From positions 62,001 to 126,000 of the forward strand of contig JAXLRF010000002.1 in assembly GCA_046331225.1 (NCBI GenBank): a DNA stretch of 64,000 bases, written 5' to 3'. Shown one piece after another: positions 1-6,663 of this stretch (positions are counted from its first letter, which is position 1; each line of letters opens with the position of its first letter). Under the pieces are notes generated by a model. The model had not been told where the DNA came from, did not search any database, and saw nothing but the letters and a program-made list of their open reading frames with translations. The stretch comes from VFMC01 sp046331225. Lineage in GTDB: Bacteria; Actinomycetota; Acidimicrobiia; Acidimicrobiales; Ilumatobacteraceae. The translations under genes and the position numbers were made by a program.

Positions 1-445
1 GCCGCCGCCAGATCGCCACCGCCACCGGCTTCAGCGAGAAGTCGTCGAGGTCGAATGCCTCGGGATCGCCCACGCCCGACGCCTTTGCGAGCGAGCCGTC
101 CAACCGGTACAGCCAAGCGTGGTAGGGGCAGCGCAGCAGCGGCCCGTCACCGGTCTCGCCCGGCTCGCACAGCGGCGCGGCGCGATGTCGGCACACGTTG
201 AGGAACCCGCGCAACTCGCCCTCGCGGTCGCGCACCAACAACACCGGCACACCACCCACCGAGACCGACCGCCACGCGCCAGGTGGCGGCAGCTCGTCGA
301 CGACACCGGCGCACGTCCACCCTCGACGGAAGACGCGCTCGAGCTCGGTCGCGTGGTGCGCGGCATCGGCGTACCATGCCGCGGGCAACGTCCGCGCCGT
401 GCGGATGCCGGGGGGATCGGGGATCTCGCGCAGCATGTTCACCAT
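1..445 (-). CDS. Rieske [2Fe-2S] aromatic-ring-hydroxylating oxygenase, N-terminal part (cut by window edge)
   Basis: Reading the minus strand from ATG 445 (alternative in-frame ATG 436) gives about 148 residues running off the left edge. The translation holds a complete Rieske centre: CRHRAAPLC followed by CPYHAW, the C-x-H...C-x2-H ligand pattern of ring-hydroxylating oxygenase alpha subunits, preceded by the usual FLNV strand. The catalytic mononuclear-iron domain lies outside the window, so the substrate cannot be read. The gene diverges from the transporter operon at 608, and an operator-like motif (470-486) lies 25 bp upstream of its start. With the second Rieske gene at 24072, a role in oxidising quaternary amines or a related compound is plausible, but that is inference. 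Confidence 0.85.
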   Translation of the reverse strand, partial: MVNMLREIPDPPGIRTARTLPAAWYADAAHHATELERVFRRGWTCAGVVDELPPPGAWRSVSVGGVPVLLVRDREGELRGFLNVCRHRAAPLCEPGETGDGPLLRCPYHAWLYRLDGSLAKASGVGDPEAFDLDDFSLKPVAVAIWRR

Positions 446-607
446 TCTGACGCACCGGCGACACCTTGCTGAGCAAGCGTCCAACGACGTGTCGGCGCGT
501 GACTATGCTGAACGACGAGTCAGCCTTCGGCCGCACTCACCGGCTGTTCATCGGCAGTTCCATCACCGACGCCACCCATCGGCCCGGTCGGACAACTTGG
601 GGGATGC
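446..607 (+). promoter_or_regulatory. Divergent promoter region with shared operator TGAGCA-N2-CGTCCAACG
   Basis: The gap between the Rieske gene (minus) and the solute-binding protein (plus) contains TGAGCAAGCGTCCAACG at 470-486. Its CGTCCAACG part is a CGT-N3-ACG palindrome, the shape of a GntR-family operator. The same 17-mer pattern recurs at 6608 and 24000. A second GTCGGAC half-site-like element lies near 585-592. The motif lies between both divergent starts and could control both genes. Confidence 0.55.
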
Positions 608-1783
608 ATGAGAACGTCACGTCGACAGTTCCTCGCACGCTCGGCGCAGCTGGGCGTCCTGCTCGGCGCGGGGGTGCCGTTGCTGAACGCCTGCGGCGGC
701 GACAGCGGCTCGTCGAAGGGCAAGAAGACCGATCCGATCGCCGACGGCCTGCAGCCCGAGAAGGGCCCGCTGAAGATCATCAACTACGCCGACTACGTCA
801 ACCCCGACGTGATCTCCGACTTCGAGAAGGAGTACGGCGTCAAGGTCGAGATCTCGACGATCGACACCGACACCGAGGCCGTCACCAAGCTCGCCTCCGG
901 CGCGCTCAAGGTCGACGTGCACCACTCGATGGCGAGCACCTCGATCGGCCGGCTCATCGAGGGCGGCCTGATCCAGCCGCTCAACAAGAGCTACCTCACC
1001 CACCGCGGCAACGTGCTGCCCGCGTTCGACGACCCGTGGTACGACCCGGGCGCCGTCTACTCGGTGCCGTACACGTTCTTCGGCACGGGCATCGGCTACC
1101 GCGCCGACCGCATCGACCCGGCCGAGGTCGAAGCCCAGGGCTGGGACACCATCTGGAACGCCACGGCGTTCAAGGGCCAGGTGTCGGTGCTCGACGACGA
1201 GCGCGAGGCGTTCACGATGGCGATGCTCCGCAAGGGCATCACCGACATCAACACCACCGACACCAAGATCATCGACCAGGCACTGGCCGACGTGATGGAG
1301 CTGATCGATCTCGTCAACGTGAAGGTCAACATCGAGGCCTACAAGGACATCCCCGAGGGCACCACCTCGATCGCTCACACCTGGAGTGCCGACCTGATCG
1401 CCGGCGCCGCCAGCTACCTGCCCGAGGGCACCACCAGCGACGTGCTCGGCTTCTGGCATCCGCCGTCGGAGCAGTACGTGGTCAGCAACGACTCGATGGG
1501 TGTGCTCGCCGACGCCGAGAACCCAGTCCTCGCGCACCTGTACATCGACTACCTGCTCGACAACGACGTCGCCGAGAAGAACTTCTCGTGGGTCGGCTAC
1601 CTGCCGGCGCTCACCAAGCTCGACGCCGACTACGTGATCGGCGCTGGTTACGTGCCCGAGAACCTGCGCAGCTGCGTGCCCACCAACGACGACATCACCA
1701 AGGGCCTCAAGTTCAAGGCGCTCACGGCCGACGGCGATGCGCTGTACGAAGCCGCCTGGTCGAAGTTCACCGCCGGCGGCTGA
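608..1783 (+). CDS. ABC transporter solute-binding lipoprotein, spermidine/putrescine (PotD) type
   Basis: The 391-residue protein begins with a twin-arginine signal (SRRQFLA, residues 4-10) and a hydrophobic stretch ending in a lipobox at LLNAC with Cys29, so it should be exported folded by Tat and lipid-anchored. The rest matches a PotD/PotF-like periplasmic-binding fold (INYADYVNPDVISDFEKEYG near the N-terminus is typical). It heads an operon with two PotBC-like permeases starting 18 bp downstream. In this family the ligand is a polyamine or another small amine or quaternary amine. The neighbouring amine oxidase and Rieske genes favour an amine, but the substrate is inferred. No ATPase is present in this operon; the best candidate is at 25494. 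Confidence 0.9.
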   Translation: MRTSRRQFLARSAQLGVLLGAGVPLLNACGGDSGSSKGKKTDPIADGLQPEKGPLKIINYADYVNPDVISDFEKEYGVKVEISTIDTDTEAVTKLASGALKVDVHHSMASTSIGRLIEGGLIQPLNKSYLTHRGNVLPAFDDPWYDPGAVYSVPYTFFGTGIGYRADRIDPAEVEAQGWDTIWNATAFKGQVSVLDDEREAFTMAMLRKGITDINTTDTKIIDQALADVMELIDLVNVKVNIEAYKDIPEGTTSIAHTWSADLIAGAASYLPEGTTSDVLGFWHPPSEQYVVSNDSMGVLADAENPVLAHLYIDYLLDNDVAEKNFSWVGYLPALTKLDADYVIGAGYVPENLRSCVPTNDDITKGLKFKALTADGDALYEAAWSKFTAGG

Positions 1784-1800
1784 CGCCGCATCGCCCGCAC

Positions 1801-2730
1801 GTGACCGCCACACTCGCCTCGAACGACCGGCCCGACAGCGTCGACCGCAGCCGCGCCTGGGCTCCCTTCGCGCTGCCCGGCGTGGCGTGGTTGATCGCGC
1901 TGTTCGTCGTGCCGGTCTACGCCGTGATGGCGGTCGCGTTCGGCACGGTCGATCCGATCCTGCGCACCGCGCAGCCCGCGTGGAACCCACTGCGGTGGGA
2001 CTTCGGGGCGATGTCCACGCTGCTCGACCGGCTGTTCGGCGGCGACCTGCAGAACACCGCGGTGCGCACGGTGTTGTTCGTGTTCGGCGCGCTCGCCGGA
2101 TGCATCGCGATCGGCTACCCGGTCGCGTACTTCGTGGCCCGCAAGGCCGGCCGCACGCGCGGGATCCTGCTGGTGTTGCTGGTCCTGCCGTTCTGGATCA
2201 GCTACCTGATGCGCATGTTGGCGTGGACCAACCTGCTGCAGCCCGACGGCTACGTGAACGAGGTGCTGCACTGGTTCGGCCTGATGGACCAGCCGCGCAA
2301 CTGGCTCGACGGCGACTGGCCGACGGTGGTGCTGGGCCTCGTGTACGGCTACGTGCCGTTCTTCATCCTGCCGCTGTACTCCACGCTCGAACGCATCGAC
2401 GGTCGGCTCATCGAGGCCGGCCGCGACCTCGGCGCCGGCCCGCTGCGCACGTTCCTGTACGTGACGCTGCCGCTGTCGGTGCCAGGCCTGCTGGCGGCGA
2501 GCGTGGTCACGATCCTGCCGATGTTCGGCGACTACTACACCAACACCTACCTCACCAGCGGCAGCCCTCGCACCGAGATGATCGGCAACCAGATCGAGTA
2601 CTTCCTGCGCGGCTCGAGCCAACCACAGACCGGCGCGTCGCTGGTGCTGATCCTCATGGCGTTCCTGCTGGTGCTGATGATCTACTACCTGCGCACCACG
2701 CTACGAGCCCAGCGCGAGGCCGAGCGATGA
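1801..2730 (+). CDS. ABC transporter permease, PotB type
   Basis: GTG start at 1801 gives 309 residues (VTATLASNDRP...). The protein has about six membrane segments and the EAA-type cytoplasmic loop (EAGRDLGAGPLRTFLYVTLPLS) that docks to the ATPase, as in PotB/PotH permeases of polyamine-type importers. A longer in-frame reading extends far upstream but lies out of frame with, and on top of, the solute-binding gene, so it is rejected. The stop overlaps the start of the next permease by 4 bases (ATGA), indicating translational coupling. It should form the membrane channel with the product of 2727. Confidence 0.9.
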   Translation: MTATLASNDRPDSVDRSRAWAPFALPGVAWLIALFVVPVYAVMAVAFGTVDPILRTAQPAWNPLRWDFGAMSTLLDRLFGGDLQNTAVRTVLFVFGALAGCIAIGYPVAYFVARKAGRTRGILLVLLVLPFWISYLMRMLAWTNLLQPDGYVNEVLHWFGLMDQPRNWLDGDWPTVVLGLVYGYVPFFILPLYSTLERIDGRLIEAGRDLGAGPLRTFLYVTLPLSVPGLLAASVVTILPMFGDYYTNTYLTSGSPRTEMIGNQIEYFLRGSSQPQTGASLVLILMAFLLVLMIYYLRTTLRAQREAER

Positions 2731-3584
2731 GCATCTTCCGCAACCGCCACGGCAAGGCGCGCTGGCTGATGCTGATCACGTGGCTCTACGTCATCTGGTC
2801 GATCGCACCGGTCGCGGTCGCGGTGCGCATCTCGCTCAACTCGGGCAAGAGCCGTTCGGCGTTCCAGTCGCCGTCGTTCCGCTGGTACTGGGGCGACCCG
2901 ACGGGTTCGGTGTGGCACGACGACGCGCTGCACACGGCGATGGGCAACACGCTGAAGCTCGCGGTGCTGTGCATGCTGATCGCCGTGCCCCTCGGGGTGG
3001 CGATGGCGATCGGCCTGCAGCGCTGGCGGGGCCGTACGTCGAGCGCCGCGAACATGTTGATGCTCGTCCCGATCGTCACGCCCGAGCTCGTGTTCGGCGT
3101 GGCGCTGTTCCTGGTGTTCACGCAGGTGTACACGGGCATGCCCGGCGGCATCTTCACCCAGCTGCTCGGCCACGTGACCTTCACGATGTCGTTCGTCGTG
3201 GTGATCGTGCGCGGCCGGCTGGCGGCGATCGGCAACCAGTACGAGGAAGCGGCGCGCGACCTCGGTGCCACGCGCCTGCAGGCACTGCGCCTGGTGCTGC
3301 TGCCGATGCTCGGCCCGGCGATCTTCGCGAGCCTGATGATCACCTTCGCCACCTCGGTGGACGACTTCGTGATCTCGTCGTTCCTGTCGACCGGCGAGGG
3401 CACCGAGACCGTGCCGATCAAGATCTACTCGGGCGCCCGAGCCGGCTCGACGCCGGCGCTCAACGCGCTCGCCACCGTGATGCTGCTGTGCACGCTGCTC
3501 GCCGTCGGACTCGCCGGGCTGGTGCTGCGCCGCATGCGCATCCAGGGCGGCGACGACGCCAGCCTGGCGGGCCTCGCCGCATGA
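2727..3584 (+). CDS. ABC transporter permease, PotC type
   Basis: The 285-residue membrane protein starts MSIFRNRHGKARW at ATG 2727, overlapping the previous stop by 4 bases. It has about six hydrophobic segments and the EAA loop EEAARDLGATRLQALRLVLL. The sequence VDDFVISSF after the loop is characteristic of PotC/PotI subunits. It pairs with the PotB-like protein to form the translocation path. The downstream cupin gene overlaps its stop by 4 bases, so transporter, cupin and oxidase are probably made from one transcript. Confidence 0.9.
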   Translation: MSIFRNRHGKARWLMLITWLYVIWSIAPVAVAVRISLNSGKSRSAFQSPSFRWYWGDPTGSVWHDDALHTAMGNTLKLAVLCMLIAVPLGVAMAIGLQRWRGRTSSAANMLMLVPIVTPELVFGVALFLVFTQVYTGMPGGIFTQLLGHVTFTMSFVVVIVRGRLAAIGNQYEEAARDLGATRLQALRLVLLPMLGPAIFASLMITFATSVDDFVISSFLSTGEGTETVPIKIYSGARAGSTPALNALATVMLLCTLLAVGLAGLVLRRMRIQGGDDASLAGLAA

Positions 3585-3991
3585 GCGAGCCGACGGCCGA
3601 ACGCGGCTTCTCGACCCACGAGTCGGAGGTGCCGATCGAAGGGTTCGACTCGTCGTCGCCCGGCGTGGGCTGGTGGACGCTGGTGAGCGGCGACCGTCGA
3701 CCCAGCGCGCATCTCACGGCCGGGGTGTGCGAGATCGTCCCCGGCGTCGACGGCCTCGAACGGCACCGGCACCGACCGGCCGAGGTGTACCACTTCCTCA
3801 GCGGCTCGGCGATCGTGACGATCGGCGACGAGGACCATCTGGCCGGACCGGGCACCACCATGTACATCCCGGGCCACGAGTGGCACGCCATCCGGCCGGT
3901 CGGCGATCAGCCGGTGCGGCTGTTCTACTGCTTCCCCACCGACAGCTTCGCCGACGTGGTCTACGAGTACCCGGACGAGAGGACCGTATGA
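3581..3991 (+). CDS. Single-domain cupin
   Basis: A 136-residue protein with one cupin_2 barrel. RHRHRPAEVYHFLSG supplies the His/His/Glu metal-binding set of motif 1, and PGHEWHAI gives the His of motif 2. Such small cupins are metalloenzymes or sensors of uncertain reaction. It is translationally coupled on both sides (ATGA overlaps with PotC and with the amine oxidase), so it probably acts on the imported amine or on its oxidation product. The first 25 bases of the gene are nearly identical to those of the next gene (MSExTAER in both proteins). Confidence 0.8.
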   Translation: MSEPTAERGFSTHESEVPIEGFDSSSPGVGWWTLVSGDRRPSAHLTAGVCEIVPGVDGLERHRHRPAEVYHFLSGSAIVTIGDEDHLAGPGTTMYIPGHEWHAIRPVGDQPVRLFYCFPTDSFADVVYEYPDERTV

Positions 3992-5310
3992 GCGAGCTGA
4001 CGGCTGAACGCGTCGACGTGGTGGTGATCGGCGCCGGCTTCGCCGGGCTCCGTGCGGCGAGCCGACTGGCCGCGGCCGGCCTGACGGTCGAGGTGCTCGA
4101 GGCGCGCGACCGGGTGGGTGGCAAGGTCGAGTCGCAGCTCGACCAGACCGGCCACCGTGTCGACACGGGGGGCCAGTTCGTGTGCGACGACATGCCGACG
4201 GTGCTCGAACTGATCCGGTCGCAGGGCAAGGCCCTGGTGCCGGTGCCCGACGGCCGTCCCGGCCTCGCCTTCGTGGGCGACGGGCCGACCGACGACCCGG
4301 TCGAGCTGGCCCATCGGTTCGACGAGGGCTGGGCACCGTTCGAGGATCTCGGCGGCGAGCCGCGACCCCGCACGAACCCCGGTCAGACCGCGGCCGACTG
4401 GTTCGCCGAGCAACCGCTCGACCCGATCGCACGCCGCGCCGCCGTCGGCTCGGTGGCCGGGATGATGTGCATGCCGCTCGAGTGGCTGTCGATCGATGCG
4501 ATGATCGAACACGCCGAGCGCACCCCGCTCACCGTGTACGAACTGCAGTACATCGTCGGCGACACCCTGCACGGCGTGGCCGACGATCTGGCCGCCTCGC
4601 TGCCGCAGCCCGTGCGACTGCGCCACGCGGTCGACCGGATCGAGCGCGACGACCAGGGGGTTCTCGTCGGCGGCGTCGACCATCACGGCGAGCGCTTCGT
4701 CGTGCGGGCCGACGAGGTCGTGGTGGCCGTGCCGCCGGCAGCGCTCCCGCGCCTCGAGTTCGACCCGCCGCTCCCCCAGCCGCTCGCGCGGGTGACGCGC
4801 TCGTACCGGGCCGGCCACGTGTTCAAGTACCTCGTGCGATACGAGCGCTCGTTCTGGCGCGAGCAGGGCGTCGGGTCGGTGCGACGCTTCCTCGACCCGT
4901 CGGGCATGTACGTGTGCGAGGCCGCACCCGCTGCGGATCGGCCCACGCTCGTGGTGTTCGTCGGCGGCCCCGGCGCACTCGCCCTGCAGCCGTGCACCGA
5001 GCACGAGCGCCGCCTCCTGGTGCTGCAACGGCTGATCGAGGCCTACGGTGCCGAGGCGGCCGAGCCCGTGTCGTTCCTCGAGCGCGACTGGCGGCCCGAC
5101 GAGTGGGGGGCGGGCGGCTACTGCAACGAGATCGCCGACCTCGCCGTCGCCCCGCCGTTCGTGCAGGCCACCGAGTTGCTCACCGCCGGAGCCGACCGCG
5201 TCACGTTCGCCTCCACGGAGATCGCACCGGCGTTCCCCGGCTACGTCGAAGGCGCGTTGCGCGCCGGCGACGCGGCGGCCGAGGCGATCATCGCTCGTCG
5301 CGTCGGCTGA
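3988..5310 (+). CDS. FAD-dependent amine oxidase (monoamine/polyamine oxidase family)
   Basis: 440 residues. The N-terminal dinucleotide motif VVVIGAGFAGLRAA is followed by the second FAD motif LEARDRVGGKV, both diagnostic of the flavin monoamine oxidase family, with a typical amine-oxidase C-terminus that closes on the FAD (IAPAFPGYVEGALRAGDAAAEAI). It should oxidatively deaminate an amine, producing an aldehyde, ammonia or amine, and H2O2. As the last gene of the PotDBC-cupin operon it is likely to process the imported substrate. ATG 3988 overlaps the cupin stop by 4 bases. The last 70 bases overlap the 3' end of the convergent exosortase-like gene. Confidence 0.9.
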   Translation: MSELTAERVDVVVIGAGFAGLRAASRLAAAGLTVEVLEARDRVGGKVESQLDQTGHRVDTGGQFVCDDMPTVLELIRSQGKALVPVPDGRPGLAFVGDGPTDDPVELAHRFDEGWAPFEDLGGEPRPRTNPGQTAADWFAEQPLDPIARRAAVGSVAGMMCMPLEWLSIDAMIEHAERTPLTVYELQYIVGDTLHGVADDLAASLPQPVRLRHAVDRIERDDQGVLVGGVDHHGERFVVRADEVVVAVPPAALPRLEFDPPLPQPLARVTRSYRAGHVFKYLVRYERSFWREQGVGSVRRFLDPSGMYVCEAAPAADRPTLVVFVGGPGALALQPCTEHERRLLVLQRLIEAYGAEAAEPVSFLERDWRPDEWGAGGYCNEIADLAVAPPFVQATELLTAGADRVTFASTEIAPAFPGYVEGALRAGDAAAEAIIARRVG

Positions 5311-5798
5311 CCCGACCGACCGGTCCACAGCAACACGATCGCAGCCGCGCTCAGCACCAGCAGCACCGACATCGCCGTCGCCGGCCCGTCGTGGAACCGG
5401 TCGACCCCGGACGGATCGACGCTCGACCCCACCCAGCCGATCGCTGCCAGGCGCACCACGTTGCCCGCCACCAACAGAGAACCAGCGATCATCGCTGCTC
5501 GTCGACGCCGTCGCACCGAGCCCGGTACCAGCCACGCCGCGGCCGCCGATGCGAGCACCGGCCCGAGCGACGAGCACCAGCCGATCACGATCAGCACCAT
5601 GGTGCCCCGATCGCCCGCCAGCAGCAGCTGGTGACCTCGGCCCGTCACCCGCACGCCCGTCGCCCCCAGCAACACCCCCACCACGCGCACCTCGGCAGCG
5701 GTCCATGCCGGCAGCAGCGCGGCGAACAGCAGCGGGACGGCCAACAGCGCGATCACGCCTCTCACCTGCACCGGCACGCGCCGAGGCCGCAACTCCAT
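5241..5798 (-). CDS. Small exosortase/archaeosortase-like membrane protein
   Basis: From ATG 5798 (MELRPRRVPVQ) the protein has 185 residues and about four hydrophobic helices. Its conserved-looking polar residues are Cys75 in GWCSSLGP, Asn113 and Arg116 in NVVRL, and His136 in FHDGP. This Cys...N-x-x-R...His order within membrane helices is the catalytic signature known for exosortases and archaeosortases, the enzymes that process C-terminal sorting tails. The protein is shorter than most family members (usually about 250-300 residues). A longer in-frame ORF starts at 6029, but it would run into the divergent gene and lacks family-like sequence. Head-to-head 241 bp away is a Tat-exported protein with a membrane tail, a possible substrate. 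Family assignment is by motif only. Confidence 0.6.
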   Translation of the reverse strand: MELRPRRVPVQVRGVIALLAVPLLFAALLPAWTAAEVRVVGVLLGATGVRVTGRGHQLLLAGDRGTMVLIVIGWCSSLGPVLASAAAAWLVPGSVRRRRRAAMIAGSLLVAGNVVRLAAIGWVGSSVDPSGVDRFHDGPATAMSVLLVLSAAAIVLLWTGRSGQPTRRAMIASAAASPARNAPST

Positions 5799-6039
5799 GC
5801 ACCAGATGGTCCAGGGTCGGCCACCCCACGGCCCGGATCCGGGCGAGAAGTGGGCCCGCCTGGTTGCCGAGAACCGTTCCGCGGGGACGGTCAGGACCGG
5901 CGCTCGCTTGCGGATGCCGCATCGTGGAACGTCCTGCGTGTGGGCCTCGGGCTGGAACCATCTGGCACCACTCACGTCAAGCGTGGGGCGCGAGGCGGTG
6001 CGGCTCCCGGAGGCGAGCGCCGACCACACACCTCACGCC

Positions 6040-6555
6040 ATGCACGAGCCCTCTCCCACTCCCTCGTTCTCGCGACGCACGGCCCTCGCCGGCGGCCTGG
6101 CGATCGCGGGTGGACTCGTGGTGGCTGGCCCGGGAGGCAGCGTGCTCGCGGCCGACGTGGTGCCCACCTACGCGCTCGACCCCACCCAGGGCGGCGCATG
6201 CCTGGCGCCGAGCTGCATCACGTGCAACGCCTGCCAGGCCCACGCAGCGAACAAGCTGTTCGCCTCGGCCGCCGACGCCGACGCCGGTCGCGCCCACCCC
6301 GGCTGCCGCTGCACCGTCACCACCGGCATCTCGGTGACCCAGACCGTGTTCGACCAGCTCTTCGCCGCCGGCCGGAGCGCCGACCGTCGCACCACCGCCA
6401 TCGCGTCGTTGCTGGCCACCCCGATCGGCACCGTCGTGGCGCCCGGCATCGGCGGGCTCGTGCCCGTGGTGGTCACCGTGGGCGGCCTGGCGACCATCGC
6501 CTGGGTGGCCGCACGTCGACACCAGCTCGGCGGGCCGGGCCCGGTCGACGGCTGA
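6040..6555 (+). CDS. Tat-exported Cys-rich protein with C-terminal membrane tail
   Basis: 171 residues from ATG 6040. The N-terminus has a Tat signal (SRRTALAGG and a hydrophobic stretch ending near ADVV). Residues about 50-92 form a Cys cluster: C-x4-C-x2-C-x2-C with CQAHAANKLF, then HPGCRC. The C-terminus has a proline/glycine stretch (ATPIGTVVAPGIGG), a hydrophobic segment (LVPVVVTVGGLATIAWVA) and a basic ARRH tail. That is the layout of a sortase- or exosortase-type sorting signal, although a simple membrane anchor fits too. The Cys/His set suggests metal or cofactor binding. I do not recognise a named family. It diverges from the exosortase-like gene, suggesting enzyme and target. Confidence 0.7.
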   Translation: MHEPSPTPSFSRRTALAGGLAIAGGLVVAGPGGSVLAADVVPTYALDPTQGGACLAPSCITCNACQAHAANKLFASAADADAGRAHPGCRCTVTTGISVTQTVFDQLFAAGRSADRRTTAIASLLATPIGTVVAPGIGGLVPVVVTVGGLATIAWVAARRHQLGGPGPVDG

Positions 6556-6607
6556 CCCCGAGCGTTCACACCGCAGCGCTGACCGCAGCGCCCGATCCGT
6601 GCCATAT

Positions 6608-6625
6608 TGAGCACCCGTCCGACGG
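6608..6625 (+). promoter_or_regulatory. Operator/promoter of the molybdenum hydroxylase operon
   Basis: TGAGCACCCGTCCGACGG fits TGAGCA-N2-YGTCCRACR, with the perfect palindrome CCGTCCGACGG at 6615-6625. A CATATT sequence at 6603-6608 directly upstream could be a -10 element, which would put the palindrome at the transcription start. The downstream gene starts at 6664. Confidence 0.55.
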
Positions 6626-6663
6626 CTGCACGCCGCTCGCCGGACCCGAGGAGCTCGCATCGC

